Shown here: piece by piece, positions 48,431 to 61,213 of the stretch
Numbering within the stretch: the first letter of the stretch is position 1
Layout: the number at the start of each line of letters is the position of its first letter
NCBI GenBank assembly: GCA_025403435.1
Contig: CM046343.1
Span: 25,389,126-25,453,125, forward strand
Reading direction: 5' to 3'
Source of the DNA: Artocarpus heterophyllus
Lineage: Eukaryota > Streptophyta > Magnoliopsida > Rosales > Moraceae
DNA length: 64,000 nt
Program-made: the position numbers and the translations under genes
The notes under the pieces: model-generated
Databases searched by the model: none
What the model was told of the DNA's origin: nothing
The model's input: only the letters and a program-made list of their open reading frames with translations

Positions 48431-50400
48431 ACAGTTTGCACCTACTAGCTTAGTACTCGACTAAGATTGCCTAGAACCACGTCCCCATATAGTCTTACAG
48501 CACATTTGGTGGGGCTGAGATGACGCGCTGAGCGGTTGGGCCCAATTATAGGGCCTTTAGTGAACATTTATGTTAGGGTTTGGGGAACTTCTTTGGTAAC
48601 GTCAAGAGATATGCTACCGCCAGTTGCCTTCTTCTCGAGCTGTTTCTCAAAAATAAAAAGCAATCACATGACACACAATGCAGCATTTGGTAGGACATTT
48701 TGTACTAAATAGGACCACTAAAAGAATAAAAGAAAGTAAAAGCCTTCTTCGACTTTAATATATGACCGCCAAACATTGCCCAAGCCACTCGAGTTATTCT
48801 AATGCTATTCTTGTTTTTCAACAATTTAGGACAACATTAGGACTGGTGTCATTCTTGATGCCCAAAATAAAGAGTTTCATTTATAGCACACTCATAGAAC
48901 GCAATATGAAGCGAGAATCTGTGATATCTATACCCTTGTCTTTGAAGAGGTCATAAACTTAATCTTTAGGTTGAGACCATACAAGCTCATCTGCTAACAT
49001 TTTTGGAGAGGTGAAGTGGATTTAATTTTGGCATCTTAGGTCGAGTTGGCTTGTCTTTTTAGACAAGCAATTTATTTGGACTTATATGATAAAAGATCAA
49101 TGTGTTAAATAGAGTGACCTAATGTTCTTACAAATTTGTATGTTTTTTTATATTTAAATAATACGAGACTCAGGTTCATTTACGCTTTACAACATAAATC
49201 TGGACTATTAAAATTTAAGTTGTTTTTCGTAGGTGAGACGTTCAACTATCCATATCTTTCTCTTTTTTTTTTTTTTAATTGTTATCATCTAGCGGCTGAA
49301 AAAAGCATTGCACAATACAATCAGTTTGCATCAGGGGCGCCAAAAACATGGACCCCAATGGTGTTGGAAAGGAAGTCTGGCCAAATTTCAACAACAGCTA
49401 ATTATTGTTATGAGGACCTATTATTTAAGCCGCAGTTTAGTTGTACTGGCTAACAGTTTCTTGTCCCAGGCAGAACAAGGACAGTTCTGGGAGACCAACA
49501 GAAGTAGAACCCAGTTGCTCAGGAGAAGAAGATGCACAGGCACGTTATGCAACACAGAGAAGTGCTTATGGTCTAAATCTTGAATAGTTGTAGGGCATGC
49601 TTGTCTGAGGAAGACTAACCCCATACTAGAAAAGAAGTTGCAATGTCACGTCAGGTTCATTATCCTAACCGTTGTACTCCATATCCCATCTATCTTTTGA
49701 TTCTTTCCCCTTGACAAACTGTGGAAGTTTTTATTTTTTTTTTCTAGCACAGTTAAACTTAAAGGCTTTAACCCTGATTTTCGACTAGATTCCATGTCTC
49801 AATCCTTGGATCTTAATGAGAAGCTGATATAGAAGTCTAAATCATACATTTTAAACCTTTCATATAAATTACATTCTTCTTCTGAAGAATCCTCAACCTC
49901 AGTTGTACATTGTAAAGGAAAAAATATCTCCTGGTCCCGGGTGTAACTTTCTTGGATCAATTCAACTGAGCATCATAGTCAAACTTTCTTGGCACTACTA
50001 ATTCTTGCTTGCGCTTGGACCCTTTGAAAATGAAAAATGCGTAAAGTCTTTCAAAGAAAAAACTTTTGCCCACGAAAATTTTTAGCTCATTCACACACCA
50101 CAAATGTCGAAAGTCAGAGAAAATCGGTAATTCGAAGATTTTCAAGACACTCACAATCTCAAGTCTTTCTCATAGAAAAGTACTTCTCATACATTCCAAC
50201 CTGGCAAGCAAAAACTACTTATTCATCGGAAGGATCACGCAAGAGGGAAAATGCAACTCTATATGTTGATTAATTGGATCACTAGAGTGGGAATGTTTCT
50301 GCTTATTGTTCTGCAAATCACTGTGGATTCTCTTGAGACATGCAAAATCCAAGCTGTACTAGAAACTTCTGATAAACCAGCTTTTCAGGTGTTTCAGAAT

Positions 50401-52516
50401 TTAAGTGCTGAATTTATGTTCAGTAGTGCTTGTCGGGACCTGCATATATAAGCCAAAAAACAACCATGTTAACCAAACAGATAACAGGTTACTTCTGTAT
50501 TCAGCAGGGCTATCATGAAAGATCATTACTTATAAGTTAGTTGGCGATTCCCAATAAATTTCAAAAGACTTGGAGTCTTGAAAGGAGAGCTTGTATTTAA
50601 AATTTTTATAGGGGGGAGAGAGAGAGAGAGCAGAAGGACAGTGACTTCTCTTGGGAGTGAATTGCTTTTGTTTTAGGCCTTTGGCATCTTCCATTAACAG
50701 GATTTTTATATTCATAGAAACATGATATACAGCCTGAAGGGTAAACTTTGTAAATTCATTGCAAGGTGTGGAAGTTCTATTGAAAGTTTCCCAGACCCCA
50801 GTTTAGATACATCTACATCAATTTGCAATTTTTTCGTATTAATGTGCTTCAACGAAAAACTCGCTATGCTGCTTTGAGAGTTTCACATGGTTGACCAATT
50901 CCACTAAGGGCGGAGCCAGGAAAATAAGTAAGGTGGGGCCACCGGAGATATAATTATAGATTTTGAGAAGGGACGAACTACAAATTTCAACAAAATATAT
51001 AAAATAATATAGAAAAAACTCAGGTGGGACGGCTGCCTTCCCTCGACTATGTGTGGCTCCACCCCTAATTTCCGCTGCATCGATTCCAACTAAAATATTT
51101 ATTCTGGTTCTTAAATTATTCTTTTTCAAACACTGAATTTTACTAATTGGTTGTTGAGGATTAACTTCAACATTGATTGACAAGGTCTCAATGTGCTGTT
51201 GAATTTTGTTTCATATCATGATTTTGAAGTGGGAAAAAACAAGGGCTTAACTCATCACTTGTGTGACCCTATATCTAGTGAAAGAAGATCTTTACTCACC
51301 CCAACTAATGTCACAAAATTACAAACTGCACATTTTACAGATCTTGCTCCATATTGGTACATCAGCAGCATCCTGCAGTTCCCGCAGTTGACATGCGCCA
51401 CCTGATTTGCTGCGGCAATGTAACACTTGATGTTTACTTCAAAAACATCTCAAAATTTCCTTTATGATTGGGGGAGGAAAGAAGAAGCACTAAATGTATC
51501 ATATAGTTAAAGGGCTAGATTGTTCTATTACCTTCCAAAGCAAGATTGACGGTGTGACAACAAGAACATTGCACGCTTGTTGCGCCACGAATGTACATCA
51601 GTAAGGTGTGGCAGCCTCCACAAACCAGCTGGGCCATTTCTGTGCCTGTTCGGTTGCACATAGAAAACGGGGTCCAAAAGAGGGAATCGAATTTACTCCA
51701 AGAGTTGAAAACTAAACCGTGAACTTAAATGATGATACTTTGCACTAATGTAAGATGCAGAAAAGGGCTAAATTAAAGAGAAAGCATACCAGGAGGTGGC
51801 ACTGCTGTGACCACATTGCAAACAGCGCAGCATACGGAGGTAGCTCCGACCGGATAGAGCAAAAGGTTCCTACATCCAGAGCACACAAGCTGGCTCTGAG
51901 CACCTGCTGAAAATTGTAGCTCCTTGTAAACTGGATGGATATTAATTAATCAATCCTAGAGAATCATAGAAGCTTGTGAACATATATTAACATAAAAGCA
52001 GAAGATCATCATGCATTTTGGACCTGTTTAGAGACATAAAAAAGTAGATATATAAATATTTTAACATATATATATATATATACACACACACACACGCCAC
52101 AACTCTACCTCTACCGCTTAGCGCTGAATTTTTTCCCCTACCGAGCTTATAATAAGAGAGCTCCAATGTTTTACCTTCAATTTGCTGCTTTTATCTGTTA
52201 ATATGCGCAATTAGCTGTTTGTTTTTATTTTTCAGTGTTCTGTCTTTGTTAAGAAAAATCTGTTGTATGGTAAGGCCAAAAAGGGAGACCAAACCAAATC
52301 GATGGTTACAACAAAAACTTTTAACTTTTTTCATCCATTCTAGTTGTTAAAAATGTTTCCCATCATTAGATAGTAATAACACTTTTTCCTCCATTATCTC
52401 AACAACCAAACAGCCAGACAATTCACATTATAGAGAAACAAAGCCTTAGTACCATTTGAAGGTGGTGGTGTATATGGAGCTGGAGGGGTTGGATATGGGG
52501 CAAGTGGAACTGGCAT
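50401..52516 (-). CDS. LOL1: LSD1-like zinc finger protein, LOL1 type
   Basis: Five coding exons on the minus strand: 52516-52453, 51903-51790, 51645-51532, 51409-51300, 50439-50401. Phases close and they give 146 aa ending KFST. The start [15 protein letters not shown] is proline-rich. Three LSD1-type zinc fingers of the form CxxCRxxLMYxxGAxxVxCxxC follow: [40 protein letters not shown] and [23 protein letters not shown]1/LOL proteins are nuclear/cytoplasmic regulators of cell death; LOL1 is reported as a positive regulator opposing LSD1 and linked to superoxide dismutase expression. A non-coding 5' exon probably ends near 52866 (AACTTGACAAG/GTATGT). The second exon has a CAGCAG double acceptor. 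Confidence 0.93.
51904..51909 (-). other. NAGNAG tandem splice acceptor in LOL1
   Basis: On the minus strand TTTTCAGCAG precedes the second coding exon. Use of the first AG would add one alanine codon just before the first zinc finger, and the frame is kept either way. Confidence 0.6.
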
Positions 52517-55500
52517 TATAAGAATCTGAGCCTCAGACAGATTGTTGGTCCTTTTTCCAAGCTTTTAAGAAAAAGCTTATTATTGCCTCAGACACAGAAC
52601 ATCATGCTTCTTACTCTACCTGGAAAGAAAGAGAAACTCTCAAAATTAATATACAAACATAACTAATTACTACTCCTTAGCATAAGCAGAACTCTTTCCA
52701 TATTAGAAACAAGTTCAAGTACACAATAAAAACAAAGGGAAAACACAAGTTCTAGAAAGAAGAAATCATTTGAGAAGTGCCCAGAAAAAGAAAAAGGTTG
52801 AAGAGAATTTTACAAGCTGTTGAACTGAGCAGTTCAACAATGGGAAGTGGGGAAAACACATACCTTGTCAAGTTGCAGAAGAAGTGAGGGGACAAAAGAG
52901 AGAGGATATAGTTGGACATTTGGAGAGAAAGGGTCCAAACTAGAGGGAGAGAGACAGAAAGTTTTGGTGTTAAAAAAGAGATGTTTTGCTTATCTTTCTT
53001 CCCTCTTCTACTCTACTCAGTTCATTTCAAGGCCATAATAAGGGCCTATTTCAAGGCCATAATAAGGGCCTATTTGAAAGGGTTTAAAAAAACTTATTTT
53101 GACTTGTTTAATCTAAAGGCTATTTTTAAATGTGTCTGGATAGACACGGTCAATCAATTTGTGCCTTTATAATTTCTTTTAAAACATGTCAAGTTGTCAA
53201 CTCCTTATTGCCTACGAAAATATTTTTTAATGGGTTATTTATATAATTATATCTCATAATTTTAATTATTTCTCAATTTGTCTTACTATTTTTAGAAACT
53301 ATAATGTATCCTTCAATTTAAAAAACTTATTTCAATTTCATCTTTATAAATAAAAAAAATTAGACAAAACGATATAATTAGCTTTCTACAGTTATGAAAG
53401 ATATTTCATGGAAATAAAAACATAAAAACTCCTAAAACAAAACATCAAATTTTAAGAAAAAGTACTTAAGTTTTATGACTTTTAAATGTTAAAATATTTT
53501 AAAAATTTTCTTAAAAAAAAATATATTTTAAAAATAAACTTGGTCTAACTAAGGGTATATTCGTTTTATCTTTATATTTTTTCCCAAAAAAATCTGTGAG
53601 AGATAAAATTAAAACAAGTTTTTTAAATTTAGATGACACTTTTGTAGTTTCTTAAAACAGAAGGATAACTAAAAAAATAATTAAAATTAAGAGGTATTGT
53701 TATTTAATTAACCTCTTTTTTTTCACATTTTAACCTTTTATTTGTAAATAACAAATTAAAATATTCCATATACAAATTTACTTTTTATGACAATAAAAAC
53801 TTTTAATATTTTTAACTAAATAAATTTATAAACTTTTGTTAAACTAGAAAGTATTTTTTCATACATTATCCAAATACCAAATAAAGTTTTATTTATGTTT
53901 ACCTTCTTCAAGTAAACGCAAAAGCTAATAGGCCTTGAAAGAGTTTTAAGGCAAGCTTCTTGACGCATGCATGTGCATCCAAAAAAGGTCTATTGAAAGT
54001 TGGACAATTATAGGTGCTTAAAAAGGTGGTAAAAATTAACGGTGGAAACCATTTTTACTATAGCATGTAAAAATTTTATACTATAACATATTTTTTTATT
54101 GTTACTATAACATGTGAGAATTTTACACTATTTATAACTAAAATTATAATAGAAACTAAGTAATTCTTAGCACTGTCAAACACCCCCTTAACCATCTTCA
54201 TTTATTTTATTATTATCATTATTTATTTCTCTCTTTTTTTTTTGACAATTAACTAACTTCCATTTTTCTGTTGGTGGCATATCAAGATCAACTTTGTCAG
54301 GAACACCGGGCCCCACCAAACACTCTCTCTCTCCTCTCTCTCTCATGGTTGCTTTGGTTTGCTATTGGTGGTTAAGCATTGCATGCATGTGTGTGATGCA
54401 ACCGGCCAGCCACACGCCCCTTTCTCATGGGAAAACATTGGAGGGCATAGACTCAGCCACGCCACAGCATATCACTCTCATCTCTGCCGTCTATACAATC
54501 TCAATCTTTTTCCTATTTTTTTTATTTTTTATTTTTTTTGTCAAAACCCCAAGTCCCAACTTTTTGTTGGTGCCCATCTCTCTCTCTCTCGTGTGTCTCA
54601 CCTCACCTCTGCTTTGCATAAACGTAAAATGCCGTTTCAACATGGTTTTCTGGTAAATGTGAAATGTGATTCTAAATACGGATTAAACTTTATTTTACTA
54701 GTACTTCATCCGTTAAGTAAATTGGATTAGTTCGAACCAATAAGTTTTACATATTATAATATAAAATAAAAGCTATTATAATATAAAATTTTTACATATT
54801 ACAATATTTAAACCAATTTAATCGATTTTTCAAACATCTTATTAATCTCTCTTGCTATATGGGGTTTGATAATTTTCACCAAGAAGTACTAAAATTTAAA
54901 ATTTAAATGGTGTTTTGCTTGTCTAGAGTCAAAAAGAAGGGTTACAAAAGAGAGAGAAAAAATTATGCAGAGAAGTCTAGCAAAATGTTTGTTATATGTC
55001 CATTAGAAATTGAAGAAAAAGGCATGATTATGAAAGTCCAAGGAAAAGAAATTGTTCAAGATAATGATGTATTAATCATATATATTACATACCAAGCCCA
55101 CTTAAGAAAAGAAAGCATGGAAAGCTTAGAAGGTTGTACAAAAGGAAGAATCATTTGAGATTTGCGTGTATATACATACATATCTATATGTGTATGTGCA
55201 TGTATGTATGTATATGTATGTATGTGTGTACCTATCATGTCAGGCCACGTGTTGGTCAACCTAATTTTACTTTATATTGGATAGAAAAATCTGTGATTCT
55301 TGTACACCACATGTTTCCATAAATTAATTTGTGGAAAAATACTACCCAAATCTCAATTTATAATCTCTTTCATATATTTTGGAATTTTTTTCCCAAGAAC
55401 TTATGTGTTTCCTTGAAATTATGTGCAATCATTGCCTTTGCAATGCATCATACAGAACTTTTGGCTCTTACTGTCTTGGACATATTCAGTAATTGGAAGT

Positions 55501-56113
55501 TGTTATCCGCTAAAATTTATTGCGATAGATATAGTAAAACAATTTTGATTCATGAAATTCATCCCTTCAATATAATTATTTGTTACGTTATGTAAATATA
55601 ACAATTTTGTCACACAATTAAAAGTTAAATATTCAAATAAGATATCAAAAATTGATTGAACAGACGGCCAAAGGAACAGAAAAATTAGACAGAAGTCGGC
55701 AAGGTTTTGGCCATGGTGTTAAAGATTTGAATTTCAGGCTATGGCTGATTAAACTAGACGTCACTTTTACTTATACATTATTTGCTCGAAGCTTGCCATC
55801 GTTGTTTCTTAAGCAAGCTTAGATGATTTTACTGTAAATGTTAGTCTCAATGCAATATTTAGCAAATATATATATATATATATATATGAATATTTGAAAG
55901 GTTGTTCTATTTGATCTTCTAGGGCATAATGTTTTTTTAGATATTTCTATTTTCTCTCGTAAAGTTCTAGCTTTAGAACTTGTAAAAGTGAAATTTATAA
56001 TTTATAAATGAATTGAATACGACAATGTTGTAACTACATAAATAAAAATGTTAAGATATCAACAATAGCAAGCAAATGTTAAAATTTATCATATGATATA
56101 CTTGATGCCAAAT
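52517..56113. other. LOL1 upstream region and intergenic DNA
   Basis: LOL1 5' UTR intron and exon (up to about 53000), a 24-bp tandem duplication (53024-53071), a MITE-like AT-rich stretch (about 53070-53945) related to 33600-33735, CT-rich DNA (54310-54350) and a GTAT-rich run (55166-55235). No supported gene. The last five bases, CAAAT, abut the LTR retrotransposon. Confidence 0.45.
53024..53071 (+). repeat. Tandem duplication, 24-bp unit x 2
   Basis: Unit containing AAGGCCATAATAAGGGCC, twice in succession without a visible difference, upstream of the LOL1 transcript start. Confidence 0.85.
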
Positions 56114-58468
56114 TGTGACACCCATTATTCTCCTAACGGGTATTAAGGTAGTTAAATTAATTTTTAGTGTATAAAAAAAAATTGCTTCATTTAAATTTAT
56201 TTTGCAATATTTATTTTTATCTATTTTTAAATTTTCTAAAATTCTCTTATATTTATTTAGTATGTTTACTAAAAAGCCTTAGAACTTCTAATAAATCTCA
56301 AAAATGTTATATTGGCATTATGTGTGTTAAAGTCTCTAGATGAGACATAAGGATATTTTTTTCAACTACTCTTGACCCTCATTTTCTATATTTCTTCCGT
56401 GACATGCTTCAACATGTCTCCTCCATAATTGCTTCTATCACTTCTCTTCAAAGACTTCATCTTTTCTTCCTTTCTCTTCCACAGTTTCCACACTCTTCTT
56501 CTCATTTCTTTGCTGAAGCAAAATACTTAGAGAACTTCTTCAAGGCAGCCATAAAAATCAACCACCATCACCTCCATTTGAGCAAGAATTTCAGTCATAC
56601 TGAAGTAAAGGACCCTGTTTTGAAGCCATTTCAACCTTCCAACTAACCATAATCCGAGGTTAGAATCTTATGAACAAATTTAGTTTTTCATTTATAAATT
56701 TTCTTTTATACTAAAGGATTATTCAAATTTGCGTCCTTAAACCTAAGTATATGTTTGTTGCTATTTTGGAGCATATGTATAAAGTCTAAGTGTATATGCC
56801 CTAGACAAAAAATTTATATTGTAAACTTTGTAATACCTCTATGGGCAATGGCTATTTCTTGAAATTCTGGGATTAAATTAAAATGAATTTTATGAATTGG
56901 TTTGCATATTTGAAAAGTAGCATCCTAAGCTTTCTAACGAGCTATCATAAACCTAAATCAGAGTTGTATGTTATTTTCTAAGAATTATTCAATTTTCGGA
57001 TTGGAAACTAGTAAATCTGCCAGTTTGTTATGGCATACCAGCTGCTAACCTGAACCAAGGACGCATCTTTGCTCACCACCTAATTCTTTAATGTCTTGCA
57101 ACCTTTCCAATATTATCCTAAGTGATTGATGAATCTTATTAGGTACTAAAACATATAGATTACTTGTTCACATTTTATATTGTGTTAAGACAAAAATTGT
57201 TTACTGTGGTATTCAAAAGAGATTTACATAAAAGCTTTAATGGCATACTAGTGAGATAGGTTTACACATGATTTATTTATGAATGTAGTTGTATGTTGTG
57301 CTTTAGTTTTAATTGTCCTTATGCACGCCTTAGGATCAAGGGAGTATGGAGCTAACGTTAATTGATTCCAGGATTAAAAGATTGTTGATAAGCTTGAAAG
57401 GTAGGGATTCTATTACTCATCTTTTGCGAGGTTTTTATAGAATTAAAATTGATTGTTTTGCCGCAATATATATATATATATTTATGTTGAACTGATATTA
57501 TATGAGTATTACATATAAAAGTATGACATGGACTCGTCTTGTATTATACGGCGAGGAACTTAATGAATTGACACATGTTATAAATTGAGAAGCATGGTTA
57601 GAAAAACTGACTCTATTAATAATGATTTAATAAAGAGAAATGGTGAGACATGAAGAGGGCGGCGGTTACGTCCTTGGGCATGAATACCCTAAAAGGTAAA
57701 ATAGGGGGAAGGTGATGACGCTTCCTTGGGTTGAAAGTCCCAGAACACACTGTACAGGAATCGACATGGTGAGGACTCGAGGCTTGATGTCCCCTCACCG
57801 GAACACCCTTGGAATTTTTAGAGGGTGATCAAGCACGCCATTTGGGTTTTCGATGAGTTGAGTAATACTCTATTATACCTAAGAACAATGATGATTGGTA
57901 ATATTTGTATAATTGTGTAATTATGAAACTTGGTAATGATTAACTATGGTATCTACAAGATGTGATCATAATAAACCTCATAATCTGGAATATGATGTAA
58001 CCTACTAACCATGCAGGTTTTAATGTGGTAATGATAAAAACCTAAAGGTAAGTAATGGTTTTCTCTACTGAGCATAGTGTCGCTTATTCCCTTATATTTT
58101 TATCTTTTCAGGACTCACTAAGTGTGAGGTGGCTATGAGAAAAATAGTTGAGGAAGCGATGTAGCTATATTACATTGGAACTGCTTCAATTGTTAAGAAT
58201 GTTCTTCATGATAATGTAAGCATCAATTGTTATTTTCTGTGACTGTATTACAATGTGTTGAGGGTTAAAATGATGATGACGACAGTTTATAATATTAAAT
58301 TTAAGGCGCTACATTAAACTGTGGATTATTTGTCGATTATATTTTTATTTTTGATATTGAGAGTTTTTATTTAAGCCCCGGGCAACTTTATTTTTAAGGT
58401 TTTACTTTTATTTTTGATTTTTATTTTATCTCATTAAAAACTGTTAACCCCCATATAGGGGCGTTACA
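56114..58468 (+). repeat. 5' LTR of the cargo-bearing element
   Basis: Starts TGTGACACCC and ends GGGGCGTTACA, seven bases before the primer site. It contains an 80-codon ORF (56404-56646), also present in the other LTR (63110-63352) with only amino-acid-changing differences noted, so it is probably not a protein under selection. Confidence 0.9.
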
Positions 58469-58475
58469 GAATTTT

Positions 58476-58487
58476 TGGTATCAGAGC
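58476..58487 (+). other. Primer binding site, initiator tRNA-Met type
   Basis: TGGTATCAGAGC, the standard 12-nt complement of the plant initiator tRNA-Met 3' end, directly after the 5' LTR. Confidence 0.92.
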
Positions 58488-60044
58488 CTAGGTTCGGTTA
58501 ACCTAGGGAGTGTAGCACCACTTAAAAAAAAATGCTTTTGAGATGGTTTTGAAGCTGAATTTTCATTGTCATCATCAAAATGAACCTTCACATTGATTTA
58601 TACAGTCTAGAAGGATGTAACATAGAAAGACCCTAGAATGAAAATACTAACGGTTATATGAGTACAATAATTATATAGAAGGAAAGTATTAATAGTTATG
58701 GGGGAATGATAATTATATGGAATAAGTTTATAAGTAGAATGCTTATGAGAGATTCGTATAATATTATGATCTATAAACATATCAAATTCGTATAGAACAA
58801 TGAAAAATTTGTGTAGATACGAGGATTTAAGAGCCTTTTGTCTCATGAAAAATAATAAGAAATATAAGGCTTGATTTATTGATTTTAAAGTTTGGCATAG
58901 ATATGCCAAATTTTTCGTAATTGATTCAAACCTAAGTAATGATTATGTGTAGATTCGGTGGAGTACATAAGTGTCAATATCTTTTCTTAAAAAGTTCTAT
59001 TTATTTGAGGAATATGAGATAAGTTGGGAACTTATGATATTGAATCTTGAGAGAGATAAACGTTAGACTTTTGGTCTGTTGAGACTGTGTAAAGGCAAGA
59101 ATGCATGAATCTTTATGAATAGATGTAATATATAAAAAAAAATGACCAATAGGAGTTTCCTTAAGTAAATCATAATACTTAAGGCACTTATAATAATTTT
59201 GGATAATTACGATAAAATGTTTAAGTTTTAGATGTTTAGATGTGAATCTTTTGGTTACCTAAGGTTTTGTTATATGAGGAAATTAGATATTGTATAAGTA
59301 GAATTGTGGGGATTGTAGATGTTCTTAAGTAGTAATATCAAGTGTCTTTGTTCATTGATATGGTCTATGTTGGGAGACGTAAATCGTATTGATTTCAAGG
59401 TTAGTCATATTCTAAACCCTTGGTAGTAATGATGATAAATCCATTGATAGATGTTGAGTATTATGAATAACATATGGGTGTATGCATTGTTCAATAAGGT
59501 TTTGATTAAAACAAAATTAATTAAGTTGCTAGAAGATTGTGTTGTTATGAAATGATTTTAAATACCATTCAGGAAGATTCTTGATTGTTGTTAAATTAGA
59601 TTTGTTGTTCATAGATATCTTTATCTATAGTGGACTTTGAATTGGGTTTAAGATTTATACAAATTGATTTACAATTTTATGTTTGTTATTTAACTCGTTC
59701 TAAATGTGTTAAGGCCCGAAACAACCTGACCCTTTTCAACTTAGAACATTTGGGCCTAGTCCAAATCCTAAATCAGTTTGACTCACACTGTCTCTCCCAC
59801 GTGGTCTCTATACGTATCATATACAATGGTTTAATTATTGTTTACATATACGTTTACTGTGCATAGGAGCTTATTTCTTCGAGCTTACTTTTTCTCTCTT
59901 AATTTGTTATTTTCTCTCTAAATCGCAAACCCTCTTCTTTTTCACTAGAAATTCTTCTTTCCCTCTAAAAGAAGAAGGAATTTTAGGATTCTGCAACTTA
60001 CTATCTTAATTTTTCCTTTCTATTTACTTTCCTTTTATCTCATC
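58488..60044 (+). other. Left internal non-coding part and leader of the cargo
   Basis: 58488-59690 is AT-rich with no ORF resembling gag. From 59700 the base composition changes: TGGGCC at 59751-59756, a G-box CACGTG at 59798-59803, then a strongly pyrimidine-rich CT leader (59870-60040) up to the ATG at 60045. The second half looks like a host-type promoter and 5' UTR. Confidence 0.5.
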
Positions 60045-60566
60045 ATGGACCCAAAGTACCAACACCTGAGAAAGTATTTCCCATCACTCTCCCAAAAGAT
60101 TCTCAGAAAGAAATACAAGGCTAGAATTACTCGGTTGTGGATTCTTATGCGTTTTGGCATCCCTTGTGATGTGAGAATGTTGATAGAGGGGAAGATCCGT
60201 CCGAGTGACTTCAGTCAAGATGTCGGTTTACCAGGAACAGGTACCAGTCGTAGTGCAATGAAAAGAAGAGCTCGTGCCATCGTGGTCGCTTGTAACAAAT
60301 GTGGAAGACAAAATTGTAACGGTAAATGTACTTCACCTGGTTATATGTCTACGAATAGAGAGGATAAAATAAGGTTTTGTAGAGATGGACTTTCAAAGGA
60401 GAACTTGGATAGCATCCATCCTCCTCTTCATGGTCACCCTAGTGGATATGTTCAAGGAGCTATTTTTAAACTCTGGCCTAAATTTTATGCAAAAAGACAA
60501 CATCTCAGGAATATGGTATTTTTAGATCCTGTTTGCCAAGCCATAAGAAAACTGGATGGGGAATAA
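60045..60566 (+). CDS. ORF resembling viral cysteine-rich nucleic-acid-binding protein (carlavirus-like)
   Basis: 173 aa, intact, starting in a good context (ATGG). Residues 30-50 form a hydrophobic helix with an IP-D motif. Residues 64-78 are G-T-S-x2-A-x-KRRARA, an arginine-rich, nuclear-signal-like segment. A cysteine cluster follows directly: Cys83-x2-Cys86-x4-Cys91-x3-Cys95, then a PGY. The order helix, G-x-S-x2-A-x2-RRA, Cys-x2-Cys is the pattern of the nucleic-acid-binding/cysteine-rich proteins (Viral_NABP, PF05515 type) of carlaviruses and relatives, which act in silencing suppression and in some cases as transcription factors. The finger spacing differs from the usual form, and the C-terminal 75 residues are not recognised. 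In the element it precedes the LOG-like gene on the same strand. Family assignment is from motif pattern only; a plant zinc-finger origin is possible. Confidence 0.5.
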   Translation: MDPKYQHLRKYFPSLSQKILRKKYKARITRLWILMRFGIPCDVRMLIEGKIRPSDFSQDVGLPGTGTSRSAMKRRARAIVVACNKCGRQNCNGKCTSPGYMSTNREDKIRFCRDGLSKENLDSIHPPLHGHPSGYVQGAIFKLWPKFYAKRQHLRNMVFLDPVCQAIRKLDGE

Positions 60567-61213
60567 GTCATCGCTCTATAAAGGTTATTTAGTCTTTGCT
60601 TATTTGAAGCAGTTTTAGCTAATGTTCAACAGTTTGTGTTTTTCTTTTACTCAGAATATTTGCTTTTGTGTTTGAAATAATTATGATTATTAGATTGATA
60701 CAGTAAGTGTTAATATCTCATTTAATTTATGATTTTCTTAAATATATATATATATAATAAAATATATTATCTTATCAGACACGTTACATACGGTACAGTA
60801 ACATGTTTGAATTTTGAAAAACTTATCCAGATATTTCAAGATTTGTGTCTCAAATTTCAAAAGTTCTACAGTATTTGTCGTTTATATTGAATTTCTAGAC
60901 TCGGTGTATATTTGTCAAAAGGTCTACAGTTGTGTCAAGAGGGTCTTCTGTCAAACTGTTCTCAATTGTCAAAAGTTATACAATTAGAGTCTAATCTTTT
61001 TCAAAAAGTGAATCAGATTTTCTGTAAACTATCAATCTCCTTATCTTACTTTCTTATCCGCACAAGATTTTGTTTAAATCTTTGGATTACCTTTTCATTA
61101 CCTACTCGTCTGTTTCTTTAGCCCTTTTTGTGTATTTCTCATCTTTAAAATCTCATGTAGAGCCCGAAGTCTAAGTGGAGCAGACATTAAGCAACCACTT
61201 ATATAAACCAAAT
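60567..61213 (+). other. Spacer between the two cargo genes
   Basis: Possible poly(A) signal AATAAA at 60756-60761 following a TA run. Then three imperfect copies of a TCAAAAG-TCTACAG motif (60857, 60916 and 60970 regions), about 55-60 bp apart. No ORF supported. Confidence 0.5.

Larger units (their letters stand above)
45481..50400. other. Tail-to-tail intergenic region between FdC2 and LOL1
   Basis: Holds a MITE-like stretch (45840-45960), a LINE/SINE tail (46120-46425), many T-runs, a 44-bp tandem repeat (47786-47873), a SINE head (48330-48430) and a possible orphan exon (49471-49583). No gene that I can support fully. Confidence 0.45.

Noticed and set aside
54294..54730. Two overlapping ORFs of about 120 codons
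   Set aside because: Low-complexity CT/T-rich translation, no splice or domain support.
56404..56646. 80-codon ORF inside both LTRs of the right-hand element (also at 63110-63352)
   Set aside because: The differences noted between the copies all change amino acids, no family pattern is visible, and it lies in LTR sequence; treated as chance.
58607..59866. gag remnant in the right-hand element
   Set aside because: No frame shows gag motifs or a zinc knuckle; left as non-coding.
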